DNA of 64,000 nt from Kangsaoukella pontilimi (GTDB lineage: Bacteria > Pseudomonadota > Alphaproteobacteria > Rhodobacterales > Rhodobacteraceae). Made by a program: the position numbers and the translations under genes. The DNA is taken from contig NZ_WUPT01000001.1 in assembly GCF_009830125.1 (NCBI RefSeq), forward strand, positions 62,001-126,000, given 5' to 3'. Numbering within the stretch: position 1 is the first letter of the stretch; each line of letters begins with the position of its first letter. Shown in pieces: positions 1 to 8,026 of the stretch. The notes under the pieces are model-generated. The model was not told the DNA's origin. It searched no databases and worked only from the letters and a program-made list of their open reading frames with translations.

Positions 1-74
1 GTGTCGAGCGCACCATCAGGCAGGAAGGGCGTTGCGGCGATGGTGAAGACACCTTTGGCTGTTTCGTCAAGCAT
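1..74 (-). CDS. DapA-like (dihydrodipicolinate synthase family) protein, N-terminal fragment
   Basis: Only the first 24 codons lie in the window; the gene continues beyond position 1. The start ATG (72-74) lies inside the end of the racemase gene, an 8-base overlap that implies translational coupling. The visible peptide begins MLDETAKGVFTIAATPF and continues to a PDGALD stretch. This is the usual beginning of the DapA/NAL aldolase family, where TPF precedes the phosphate-binding region. Family members cleave or form pyruvate-derived C-C bonds through a Schiff base. Here it is the last visible gene of a hydantoin-type operon, so it may act on a carbon skeleton released upstream. The substrate cannot be told from this fragment. 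Confidence 0.65.
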   Translation of the reverse strand, partial: MLDETAKGVFTIAATPFLPDGALD

Positions 75-741
75 GGGTCATCCCCGTTCTGTGTGTCAGT
101 CCAAGCGTAATTCGACCAAGTGCCTTGGCAACGGCGGATTGGCAAGGCTCGACCACAGGCAGGCCGGTTTCCTCTTCTATGCGCGCGCGATACTGGGCCA
201 TACCTGCGCATCCCATGATCAGCACATCGGCACCGTCCTCATCGCAGAGCGCGCGGCCGACCTCGATCATGCGATCCAGCGTCCGGGCCGCGTCGGCAAG
301 GTCGGTGACGGACAGCCCGAGCGGACGGTCGCCTGCCAGACGGGACGACACGCCCATCGCATCGAAGGCAGCAAGATGGCGGCGCACCGACGGCTCGCCG
401 ATCGCGATGACGCCGAAGCGCTCGCCCAGGGTCAGCGCGTCAGTGACAGCAGCCTCGCGTATGCCGATGACGGGACGGGCATGGGTCTTGCGCAGGTCCG
501 AAACGCCCGGGTCGCTGAAACAGGCGATCACGAAGCCGGTCGCATCGGTCAGCCCGGCCATGCGCGCGGTGAGCGGGGCGACGACCCCGGCTACATGGGC
601 GTCGCTTTCGATCCCCGGAGGCCCCTCTGCCAGCGTCAGGCATTCGATGGGATAGCCCCAAGATCGCAAAAGCCGGATGGCGCGGTCGATCCCGTCGGTC
701 ACGGCTTGGGTCGAGTTCGGATTGATCACGTAGAGCGTCAC
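67..741 (-). CDS. Asp/Glu/hydantoin racemase family protein
   Basis: 224 residues, full length for the HyuE/hydantoin racemase family. The N-terminus has the family pattern VINPNST (residues 5-11). The two cysteines expected to act as the opposed acid/base pair are Cys74 (in ACFSDP) and Cys178 (in MGCAGM). Known members racemise 5-substituted hydantoins or aspartate/glutamate without cofactor. The gene overlaps the VOC gene by 4 bases and the DapA-like gene by 8, and follows a hydantoinase, so a hydantoin-like substrate is the best inference. A member acting on another cyclic or amino-acid substrate (for example allantoin racemase) cannot be excluded. Confidence 0.82.
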   Translation of the reverse strand: MTLYVINPNSTQAVTDGIDRAIRLLRSWGYPIECLTLAEGPPGIESDAHVAGVVAPLTARMAGLTDATGFVIACFSDPGVSDLRKTHARPVIGIREAAVTDALTLGERFGVIAIGEPSVRRHLAAFDAMGVSSRLAGDRPLGLSVTDLADAARTLDRMIEVGRALCDEDGADVLIMGCAGMAQYRARIEEETGLPVVEPCQSAVAKALGRITLGLTHRTGMTHA

Positions 742-1127
742 GCGCCGGGCCTCGTCGCGGATTGCACCTCGATCTGATAGCCTTCGGGATCGGTGAAGAC
801 AAAGGCGCGGATGCCGATCTCGTCATTCTGAAAGAGCTTTGAAAGGCCACTCAGCCCCGCCTTTTGCGACCAGCCGTACCACGCATCCACATCCGGCACG
901 CGAAGGCAAAGCTGCACGCATTTCTCGGCTTGCCAGTCGTTCATGCCGCGCGCCTCGTCCACCAGACCAACATGCGCGCCCCCGGCCAGGCGCAGGATCT
1001 TGGCCCATCCCTGGTCGATGACCAGAGGCAGACCAAGCGTCTCGCGGTAGAACGCCTCGGCCCGTGCAAGGTCCTTGTAGTAGAGGAAGGTGATCGCAAG
1101 CTTCGGCAGCGACGGCGGCGGCATCAT
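738..1127 (-). CDS. VOC superfamily (glyoxalase/bleomycin resistance fold) protein
   Basis: 129 residues forming a single vicinal-oxygen-chelate domain. The paired beta-alpha-beta-beta-beta modules are visible, with a typical FYRETLGLPL segment near residue 30 and a C-terminal FTDPEGYQIEV strand carrying the usual metal-ligand glutamate. It overlaps the hydantoinase by 4 bases and the racemase by 4, so all three are probably translated together. Such proteins bind a divalent metal and act as isomerases, dioxygenases or lyases; an epimerase or ring-opening role in the hydantoin pathway is possible but not shown. No transmembrane segment or signal peptide. Confidence 0.75.
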   Translation of the reverse strand: MMPPPSLPKLAITFLYYKDLARAEAFYRETLGLPLVIDQGWAKILRLAGGAHVGLVDEARGMNDWQAEKCVQLCLRVPDVDAWYGWSQKAGLSGLSKLFQNDEIGIRAFVFTDPEGYQIEVQSATRPGA

Positions 1128-2566
1128 GGCATGGTCGCTTCGGTGTATTCCGGGGCCGGTGAGCGGTCGGTCGCCGCGCCAATAGCGGGCCGGTCGATCC
1201 AGCGGCCCGTGCCGGGCTCGGCCCTAACCGCTCCTGCCTCGGCAACAACTTTGCCACGAAGCAGCGTCATCTCCGGCCATCCGGTGACCGTCCGGCCCTC
1301 CCACGGGTTATAGCCCACGTTATCGTTCAGATCGTCCGGGCCGTAGGTCACTTGTACGTAGGGGCCCCAGACTACGAGATCGGCGTCGAAACCCTCCGCG
1401 ATGTCGCCTTTGCCGGATAGCCCGTAAAGCCGCGCCGGTTCGGTCGCGGTCAGCCTCGCGAACTCGGTCGCGGGCAGGCGGCCTTTCGAGACGATCTCAT
1501 CGAAGAGAAGCGGCATCCTGACTTCCAGCCCCGGCAGGCCATTGGCGATCTTCGAGAAATCGACATCGCGTCCTTGCGACAGCTTGCCGGTTTCGTCGAA
1601 GCGGTAGGGCGCGTGGTCAGAGGACACGAGCGACAGCGTGCCATCGCCAAGCCCCTCCCAAAGCGCCACCTGATCGTCGGTCGCGCGTTGCGGGGGCGAG
1701 CACATCCACTTGGCGCCCTCGATGCCGTCGCGGTCCAGAAAGTCGGCGGCCATCATCAGGTAATGCGGACAGGTCTCGGCCCAGACCGGCACTCCGCGCG
1801 CCTTCGCGGCGCGGATGGCGTCAAGCGCCTCGCGCGTCGAGATGTGAAACAGCATAAGCGGAGTGGCGAAGAACTCGGCAAAGCGGATCATGCGCTCGAC
1901 CGCCTCGATCTCGGCCAGACGGGGATGCGATACGGCGTGGTAACGGGGCGCGTGTTTGCCCGCTGCAACCAGACGCTCCTTGGTCCAGCCGATCAGGCCG
2001 TCATTCTCGGCATGGATGCAGACCAGCGCACCGGCCTCACGGGCGATTCCGATGACCTCACAGATTTCCCGATCGGAAAGCTGAATGTTGTAGGTCGTGA
2101 AGACTTTGATCGAGCGATGGCCCTCTCCGATCAGGCGGCGCATATCCTCCGCGACCGAGGGCACGGACATGTCGGCTACGATCATGTGAAACGCATGGTC
2201 GATCATTGCGCCCCGACATGCAGCCGAAGCATAGTCGGACATCGCGTCGCTCAGGCGCTGGCCCCGTGCCTGCGCGGCGAAACTGATGACCGAGGTGGTG
2301 CCGCCGATGGCCGCCGATCTTGTCGCGGTCTCGAACGTGTCGGCATTCATCAGCCCCATGCCGGACATCTGTTCGATATGGCAGTGCACATCGACGCCGC
2401 CGGGCGTGACGACCTTGCCGGTCAGATCGCGACGGTCGCCCGTCTCGGCGCCCGACAAGTCGCCAAGCGCTGCGATCTTGCCGTCGCGGATGCCGATATC
2501 GGCAATTCCGTCATGGGTTGCGGTCAGGACGCGGGCGGAGGTCAGGATCAGGTCATAGCGGGACAT
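1124..2566 (-). CDS. Dihydropyrimidinase/D-hydantoinase-type cyclic amidohydrolase
   Basis: 480 residues, the usual size of D-hydantoinases. The binuclear metal site is complete: His61 and His63 (DVHCHIE), carboxylated Lys154 (SIKVFTTYN), His185 (CIHAEND), His241 (FHISTRE) and Asp317 (SSDHAPY). Family enzymes open five- or six-membered cyclic ureides (hydantoins, dihydropyrimidines, allantoin) to N-carbamoyl amino acids. It is the first gene of the VOC-racemase-DapA-like set and lies 49 bases downstream of the small cyd-associated gene, so it may also receive transcripts from cydAB. Allantoinase or phenylhydantoinase activity is an alternative. No carbamoylase is seen next to it. Confidence 0.85.
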   Translation of the reverse strand: MSRYDLILTSARVLTATHDGIADIGIRDGKIAALGDLSGAETGDRRDLTGKVVTPGGVDVHCHIEQMSGMGLMNADTFETATRSAAIGGTTSVISFAAQARGQRLSDAMSDYASAACRGAMIDHAFHMIVADMSVPSVAEDMRRLIGEGHRSIKVFTTYNIQLSDREICEVIGIAREAGALVCIHAENDGLIGWTKERLVAAGKHAPRYHAVSHPRLAEIEAVERMIRFAEFFATPLMLFHISTREALDAIRAAKARGVPVWAETCPHYLMMAADFLDRDGIEGAKWMCSPPQRATDDQVALWEGLGDGTLSLVSSDHAPYRFDETGKLSQGRDVDFSKIANGLPGLEVRMPLLFDEIVSKGRLPATEFARLTATEPARLYGLSGKGDIAEGFDADLVVWGPYVQVTYGPDDLNDNVGYNPWEGRTVTGWPEMTLLRGKVVAEAGAVRAEPGTGRWIDRPAIGAATDRSPAPEYTEATMP

Positions 2567-2615
2567 GTCCGGACTAGAGCAGGGGCGCGCTCGCCCCGCA
2601 AGAGCGCGCGACGGC

Positions 2616-2720
2616 TCAGAGGATCACCGCCCGGATCGCCATGGCGACCACCGTGATCACGCCGACCCCGGCAAGCCAGAGGCCGACGAACCACGCTAGG
2701 CGTTTCAGACCCTCCGGCAT
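2616..2720 (-). CDS. DUF2474 family small membrane protein, probable bd-oxidase accessory subunit
   Basis: A 34-residue protein with one predicted transmembrane helix (WFVGLWLAGVGVITVVAMAI). Its ATG overlaps the cydB stop codon by one base (TGATG), so it is translationally coupled. Length, position directly after cydB and the R/K-L-x-W-F-x-G-L-W-x-A-G pattern fit the DUF2474 family, which accompanies cyanide-insensitive bd-type quinol oxidases in many proteobacteria and resembles CydX in role. It would sit in the inner membrane and stabilise the CydAB complex; that function is inferred from family context. Confidence 0.75.
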   Translation of the reverse strand: MPEGLKRLAWFVGLWLAGVGVITVVAMAIRAVIL

Positions 2721-3736
2721 CAGTGATACCCCTCGGTCGGGTCGACCTTGCCGCGAAACACCCAATAGGCGTAGGCGGTATAGGCCAGAATGATCGGCAC
2801 GAGGATCACCGCCCCCACAAGCGCGAAGGCGAGCGAGGAATCCGGCGCTGCCGCATCCTGAATGGTCAGCGACGGCGGCACGATCATGGGATAGAAGCTG
2901 ATCCCGATCCCGATGAAGCTGAGCGTGAAAAACGCCAGAGCCGCAACGAACGGCGAGACGTCATGACCGCGTCTCAACCCGTGGAACATCACCCAGGCTG
3001 CGACAGCCACAAGCGCGGGAACGATGACGGACCAGATCGCCGTGCGCCCCGCGAACCAGCGTTCGAAATAGACCGGGTCCTGGAACGGCGTCAGGATGCT
3101 GACCAGACCGATGAAGCCGAGCGTCGCGGCCCCCAGCCACATTGCATAGCCACGCATCTGGATCGCCGTGTGTCCTTCGGTCTTCATCACCAGCCATGTC
3201 GCGCCCAGAAGCGCGTAGCCCACGGTGACGGCCGCACCGGTCAGGACGGTGAACGGCGTCAGCCAGTCCCACCAGCCACCGGCATAGGCGCGGCCCTCAA
3301 TCTCGATCCCCTGCACCAGCGCGCCAAGGGCGATGCCCTGACAGAACGCGGCTATGACCGACCCGCCGAAGAACGCAGCGTCCCAGACGCCCCGCCAGCG
3401 CTTGGTGCGCCACCGGTATTCGAAGCTCACGCCCCGGAAGACAAGCGCCAGAAGCATCAGGATTATCGGCATGTAGAGCGCCGGCATGACCACCGCATAG
3501 GCCAGCGGAAAAACCGCGAAGAGCCCGCCGCCGCCAAGGACCAGCCATGTCTCGTTTCCGTCCCAGACGGGTGCGATGGAATTCATCGCGACATCGCGGT
3601 CGCCATCGGTCCGGAGCATCGGGAAAAGAATGCCGATGCCAAGGTCGAAACCGTCGAGGATGACATAGACCAGTACCGCAAAGGCGATGATACCGGCCCA
3701 GATGAAGGGAAGATCGAATGCGGCCATCATGGTCAT
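2720..3736 (-). CDS. cydB: Cytochrome bd-type quinol oxidase subunit II
   Basis: 338 residues with about eight or nine hydrophobic helices, matching CydB length. The early segment VLDGFDLGIGILFP (near residue 25) is the CydB signature, and WDGNETWLVLGGG follows near residue 60. It overlaps cydA by 4 bases and the DUF2474 gene by 1. CydAB oxidises quinol and reduces oxygen to water without pumping protons, useful at low oxygen or in the presence of haem-copper oxidase inhibitors. The start could be either the first or the third/fourth codon (MTMMAAF); the overlapping first ATG is taken. Confidence 0.93.
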   Translation of the reverse strand: MTMMAAFDLPFIWAGIIAFAVLVYVILDGFDLGIGILFPMLRTDGDRDVAMNSIAPVWDGNETWLVLGGGGLFAVFPLAYAVVMPALYMPIILMLLALVFRGVSFEYRWRTKRWRGVWDAAFFGGSVIAAFCQGIALGALVQGIEIEGRAYAGGWWDWLTPFTVLTGAAVTVGYALLGATWLVMKTEGHTAIQMRGYAMWLGAATLGFIGLVSILTPFQDPVYFERWFAGRTAIWSVIVPALVAVAAWVMFHGLRRGHDVSPFVAALAFFTLSFIGIGISFYPMIVPPSLTIQDAAAPDSSLAFALVGAVILVPIILAYTAYAYWVFRGKVDPTEGYH

Positions 3737-5157
3737 TCTCCCGGCGTGGTTTGCGGCAGTTTGCCGGATTCGCGCATCTGGTAGGCGGGCGTGATGCCGG
3801 CTGTCCGACTGGGCCCTTCCGAGCGGAGCGGCGGCGCGTTGCCCGGCCCTTTGTTCATCAGCCGCAGGATATAGAAGGTCCCCGCGCCGAAGACGAAGAA
3901 ATAAACGATGATGAAGGCGATGAGCGACGCAGCGACTGCCGGAGCCTCGACCGGTGCGAGCGATTCAGACGTCCGCATCAGCCCGTAGACCGTGAACGGC
4001 TGGCGGCCCACCTCGGTCGTGATCCAGCCTGCGAGCACGGCGACAAAACCCGACGGTCCCATTGCAAGAACCGACCGGTGCAGCCAGACCGAGCTGTCCA
4101 GCCGCCCGCGCCAGCGCGCCCAGAGGCTCCAGACCCCGACCGCCAGCATCGCCATGCCGATGCCGATCATGATGCGGAAACTGTAGAAGACGATGGCCAC
4201 CGGCGGCTCATCTTCGTCCGGAATCGTGTCGAGTCCGTCCATTGGCGCATTCAGATCGTGCTTCAGGATGAGCGATGACAATTTCGGAATCTCAATGGCG
4301 TAGTCGACCTCCTTGTTGGCCTCGTCCACGATGCCGAACAGGATCAGCGGTGCACCTTCGGGGTAGCTGTCGAAATGGCCTTCCATCGCCATCACTTTCT
4401 GCGGCTGGTACTCGTAGGTGTTCAAACCATGCAGGTCGCCCGCGACGATCTGGATCGGCGTCACGATCGCCGCCATCCACATCGCCATCGAGAACATGGT
4501 GCGCGCCTCGCGGTTGCTGCGGTCACGCAGAAGATGCAGCGCGCCGACCGCGCCCACGGCGAAGGCCGTGGTCAGGAATGCTGCCAGCGTCATGTGGACA
4601 AGCCTGTAGGGGAAGGACGGGTTGAAGACGATTTCCCACCAGTCTTCGGGTACGAACTGACCCTGCTCGTTGATGGCGAAGCCAGCGGGCGTCTGCATCC
4701 AGCTGTTCACGCTTAGAATCCACGTGGCGGAAATCAGCGTCCCGATGGCGACCATCGCGGTTGCGGTCATGTGCAGGCCCGGTCCCACACGGTTCCGGCC
4801 AAAGAGCATGATGCCGAGGAAACCCGCCTCCAGGAAAAAGGCAGTCAGCACCTCGTAGGCCATCAGCGGCCCTATCACCGGCCCGGCCCTGTCCGAGAAG
4901 ACAGACCAGTTGGTACCGAACTGGTAGGACATCACGATGCCCGAGACGACGCCCATCCCGAAGGCGACAGCGAAGATCTTTTTCCAGAACTCGAAAAGCC
5001 TGAGATAGACCTCGTCTTTCTTCCAGAGCCAGAGGCCGTTCAGAACGGCAAGATAGCTGGCCAGCCCGATAGAGAAGGACGGGAAGATGATGTGAAACGA
5101 GACCGTGAAGGCGAATTGAAATCTGGCCAGATGTTCGGCCGAAAATCCATCCAACAT
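3733..5157 (-). CDS. cydA: Cytochrome bd-type quinol oxidase subunit I
   Basis: 474 residues from the ATG at 5157, where the protein begins MLDGFSAEHLARFQFAFTV as CydA proteins do; an in-frame extension to 5235 is not needed and looks non-coding. An AGGG ribosome-binding site lies 8 bases upstream. Haem ligand candidates are His in SFHIIFPSF, His in YRLVHMTL and Met in FYSFRIMIGIG; the quinol-site GRQPFTVYGLMRT motif is present. The Q-loop is short, and a DUF2474 partner follows, which suggests the cyanide-insensitive (CIO) subtype rather than the E. coli long-loop type. First gene of the cydAB-DUF2474 group. Confidence 0.93.
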   Translation of the reverse strand: MLDGFSAEHLARFQFAFTVSFHIIFPSFSIGLASYLAVLNGLWLWKKDEVYLRLFEFWKKIFAVAFGMGVVSGIVMSYQFGTNWSVFSDRAGPVIGPLMAYEVLTAFFLEAGFLGIMLFGRNRVGPGLHMTATAMVAIGTLISATWILSVNSWMQTPAGFAINEQGQFVPEDWWEIVFNPSFPYRLVHMTLAAFLTTAFAVGAVGALHLLRDRSNREARTMFSMAMWMAAIVTPIQIVAGDLHGLNTYEYQPQKVMAMEGHFDSYPEGAPLILFGIVDEANKEVDYAIEIPKLSSLILKHDLNAPMDGLDTIPDEDEPPVAIVFYSFRIMIGIGMAMLAVGVWSLWARWRGRLDSSVWLHRSVLAMGPSGFVAVLAGWITTEVGRQPFTVYGLMRTSESLAPVEAPAVAASLIAFIIVYFFVFGAGTFYILRLMNKGPGNAPPLRSEGPSRTAGITPAYQMRESGKLPQTTPGE

Positions 5158-5287
5158 TTGGAAAACCCTGACTTGTTTCCCGAGAGATAGGGCAAACCGT
5201 CCCGAATCCGAGCGGGCGGCATGTCGCGCGCCCACCTGCCGCGCGACAAACTGGCGCGACGGGTGATCCGAAGTCGGTTCCGGCCTG

Positions 5288-6472
5288 TCAGGGTTTGACG
5301 AACAACTCGCGGGGACGGTCGCAGAGACACTCTGCCGGTCCGTCCTCCCGGATGACGATGGATTCGGTGATCTCCAGCCCCCAATCCTTCATCCAGAGGC
5401 CCGGCATGAAATGAAACGTCATTCCCGCTTCAAGCAGTGTCTCGTCTTCGGCGCGGAACGATATCGTGCGTTCGCCCCAGTCGGGCGGATAGGACAGCCC
5501 GATCGGGTATCCGCAGCGCGCGCCCCTTTCGATCCCTGCTTTTTCCAAGGGCGCGGCGAGGGCGTTGGCCACGTCGCAGGCGCGGTTGCCCGGTCGGGCG
5601 GCGGCGAGGCCCGCTTCCAGACCCTCGACCAGCGCCGCCTCGGCGCGCTTGATGGTCTCTGGCGGCTCGCCCAGGAACACCGTTCTGCAGAAGGGCGCGT
5701 GATAGCGGTGATAGCAGCCCGACAATTCGAAGAACGTCGCCTCGCCCTTCCGGAACGGCCGCCCGTCCCAGGTCAGATGCGGCGCGGCGGCGTCGGTACC
5801 CGACGGCAGCAGCGGCACGATGGCGGCATAGTCGCCCCAGTCCTCGCCATTGCCGCGAATGGCCTCGGCCATGATATCGGCCACCAGCATGTTCTTGGGC
5901 AGTCCCGGTTCGATACGCTCACGGGCAAGATCGACCAGCCGCTCGGAAATGCGCGCGGCGCGGCGCATGTAGTCGATTTCGGCCTCGGATTTGACGCCCC
6001 GCTGCCAGTTCACCAGCGCGGTCGCGTCCAGGATGTCGGCGTCCGGCAGCGCGGCGACCAGCGACGTATAGGCCTTGGCCGAGAAATAGTAGTTGTCCAT
6101 CTCGACGCCGATCCGCGCGCGTCCCAGGCTCATGTCCAGCAGATGGCCGGCCAGATCCTGCATCGGGTGCCGTTCGGTCGACTGTACGAAGTGATCCGCA
6201 TAGGACAGCACGTGGTCGGACGACATCCAGACGGTGCGGAGCGCGCCGTTCGAATCCTGCCGCCGGCCCCACCAGAACGGATCATGCTCGTGGGTCACGA
6301 TGACGCCCTGATGGACATAGAAGGACCAGCCGTCATAGCCCGTCAGCCAGGCGATGTTCGACGGATCTTCGACGAAGAGAACGTCAAGCCCGCGGCGTGC
6401 CATCTCGGCGCGCACGTTGGTCAGGCGTCGGGTGTATTCAGCGAGCGTGAAGGGGAGATCAATCGGTGCCAT
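5288..6472 (-). CDS. doeA: M24 family peptidase-fold hydrolase, ectoine hydrolase (DoeA)-like
   Basis: 394 residues with a creatinase N-terminal domain (about 1-150) and an M24 pita-bread C-terminal domain. The segment WLTGYDGWSFYVHQGVIV, split around residues 43-60, is what I recall as characteristic of ectoine hydrolases (DoeA/EutD), which open ectoine to N-acetyl-diaminobutyrate. The length of about 399 residues also fits. No doeB deacetylase, doeC/doeD or ectoine ABC importer is visible, and the gene is divergent from a creatinase, so the true substrate could be another cyclic or guanidino compound. Roughly 130 bases separate it from the downstream cydA start. Confidence 0.6.
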   Translation of the reverse strand: MAPIDLPFTLAEYTRRLTNVRAEMARRGLDVLFVEDPSNIAWLTGYDGWSFYVHQGVIVTHEHDPFWWGRRQDSNGALRTVWMSSDHVLSYADHFVQSTERHPMQDLAGHLLDMSLGRARIGVEMDNYYFSAKAYTSLVAALPDADILDATALVNWQRGVKSEAEIDYMRRAARISERLVDLARERIEPGLPKNMLVADIMAEAIRGNGEDWGDYAAIVPLLPSGTDAAAPHLTWDGRPFRKGEATFFELSGCYHRYHAPFCRTVFLGEPPETIKRAEAALVEGLEAGLAAARPGNRACDVANALAAPLEKAGIERGARCGYPIGLSYPPDWGERTISFRAEDETLLEAGMTFHFMPGLWMKDWGLEITESIVIREDGPAECLCDRPRELFVKP

Positions 6473-6569
6473 ATGCGATCAGTCGCCGGAGAGCGCCGTC
6501 GCGTCAAGACGCTTGCGCAAGCAGGTGCCGGTGCTAATCTGCGGCCACCCGCAGCGATGGCGTCGCTGC

Positions 6570-6634
6570 CCCGGGTGTGACCCGGGTCCGGGAGATATTG
6601 GCCCTGTACGCCGGGGCAATATCGCGGACCCCGG
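6570..6634. promoter_or_regulatory. Dense inverted repeats in the doeA-like/creatinase divergent intergenic region
   Basis: Two dyads are visible. CCCGGGT-GTG-ACCCGGG (6570-6586) is a perfect 7-base inverted repeat. Immediately overlapping it, the arm around GGGTCCGGGAGATATTGG (6584-6604) is nearly the reverse complement of the arm around GGCAATATCGCGGACCCC (6613-6634), with an 8-base spacer. They lie 27-90 bases upstream of the creatinase ATG and between two divergent genes. They could be operator sites or an mRNA leader hairpin; no cognate regulator gene is adjacent. Confidence 0.45.
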
Positions 6635-6660
6635 ACCGGTCCGCCTTGGGAGATACGCCA

Positions 6661-7875
6661 ATGACCACGGAACGCCCTGAATTTTTCGTCTGCGAAAACG
6701 GCGACAAGGCCCCGCTGCCTTTCGCGCAATCCGAATATGATGACCGCCTCGCCAAGCTCCGCGCGGTGATGGCACGCCGGGACATTCCGGCGGTGCTGAT
6801 GACTTCGATGCACAACATCGCCTATTATTCGGGCTTTCTCTATTGCAGCTTCGGTCGCCCCTATGGCTGCGTCATCACGCAGGACCGCTGCACGACCGTG
6901 TCGGCCAATATCGACGCCGGTCAGCCATGGCGCCGGTCCCATGGCGACAATGTCATCTATACTGACTGGAAGCGGAACAACTTCTGGCGGGCCGTTGCCC
7001 ATCTGCTCGGGGATGTGAAGCGATTGGGAATCGAGGGCGATCACCTGACCCTGCAGGCCCGCGGGACGCTGGACGACATGCTCGGCCGGCCGGAACTGAT
7101 CGACGTGGCGCCCGATGCGATGTCGCTCCGGATGGTAAAGTCGCCCGCCGAAATCGCGCTCATCCGCGATGGCGCGCGGGTGGCCGATATCGGCGGCGAA
7201 GCGATTCATGCGGCGATCCGACCCGGTGTTCGCGAGATCGACGTCGCCATGGCCGGGCGCGACGCGATGGAGGCCGCGATTGCCGACGCACACCCCGATG
7301 CCGAGTATCGCGACACCTGGGTCTGGTTTCAGTCGGGGCTGAACACCGATGGGGCGCATAACCCTGTGACGGGCCGTCGCCTTGCCGCCGGAGACCTGCT
7401 CAGCCTGAACACGTTTCCCATGATCTCGGGCTATTACACGGCCCTTGAACGCTCGCTTTTCCTGGGCGAGCCCGACAAGGACACGCTGCGTCTCTGGGAG
7501 GCAAATGTCGCGGCGCATGAGCTTGGCATCTCGCTGATCAAGCCTGGGGCGACCTGTTCGGGAATATGCCATGAAATCAACCGCTTCTTCGCGGATGAGG
7601 GGCTGTTGCAGTACCGGTCCTTCGGTTACGGGCACTCCTTCGGCATCCTCAGCCACTATTACGGACGCGAGGCCGGGCTGGAGCTGCGCGAGGATATCGA
7701 TACCGTCCTGGAAGAAGGCATGGTCGTGTCGATGGAGCCGATGCTCTGGGTGCCCGAAGGGCAGGCCGGCGCGGGCGGCTACCGAGAACATGACATTCTC
7801 GTGGTTGGCCGCGATGGTGCCGAAAATATCACCGGTTTCCCGTACGGACCGGCACATAATGCGATCTCTGCCTGA
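6661..7875 (+). CDS. Creatinase (creatine amidinohydrolase)
   Basis: 404 residues from ATG 6661, preceded by GGGAGA 9 bases upstream; the upstream in-frame extension is non-coding. The protein closely follows remembered Pseudomonas creatinase: NIAYYSGFLYCSFGRPYG, GQPWRRSHGDN, WFQSGLNTDGAHNPVT (active-site His), FGYGHSFGILSHYYGREAG and the C-terminal GAGGYREHDILVV. The enzyme hydrolyses creatine to sarcosine and urea in the cytoplasm and, unlike true M24 peptidases, needs no metal. No creatininase or sarcosine oxidase is in the window. The ABC importer just downstream is a candidate uptake system for creatine or a related guanidino compound. Confidence 0.9.
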   Translation: MTTERPEFFVCENGDKAPLPFAQSEYDDRLAKLRAVMARRDIPAVLMTSMHNIAYYSGFLYCSFGRPYGCVITQDRCTTVSANIDAGQPWRRSHGDNVIYTDWKRNNFWRAVAHLLGDVKRLGIEGDHLTLQARGTLDDMLGRPELIDVAPDAMSLRMVKSPAEIALIRDGARVADIGGEAIHAAIRPGVREIDVAMAGRDAMEAAIADAHPDAEYRDTWVWFQSGLNTDGAHNPVTGRRLAAGDLLSLNTFPMISGYYTALERSLFLGEPDKDTLRLWEANVAAHELGISLIKPGATCSGICHEINRFFADEGLLQYRSFGYGHSFGILSHYYGREAGLELREDIDTVLEEGMVVSMEPMLWVPEGQAGAGGYREHDILVVGRDGAENITGFPYGPAHNAISA

Positions 7876-7880
7876 TTTGG

Positions 7881-7906
7881 GGGCGCCGATGCCGAAATCG
7901 GCGCCC
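7881..7906 (+). terminator. Hairpin after creatinase, possible terminator
   Basis: GGGCGCCGAT and ATCGGCGCCC form a perfect 10-base stem with a 6-base loop, starting 5 bases after the creatinase stop codon. There is no clear T-tract on the plus strand directly after it (AAAATGCC follows, then GGTTTT), so termination efficiency is uncertain; it may instead protect the 3' end. Confidence 0.5.
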
Positions 7907-8026
7907 AAAATGCCGGTTTTGACGAATGGGTTGCACCCAAGCGCCTACACTGTTGAAATGCGCGCGAGGAAAAGAAACATGACCGCATGGGTTTGATCAC
8001 CATGCGGCACAAACAGTGGGGATGCC

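Noticed and set aside
2723-3784. Plus-strand frame of 353 codons opposite cydB
   Set aside because: Composition (Arg/Asp/His-rich) typical of antisense frames; cydB helices explain the region.
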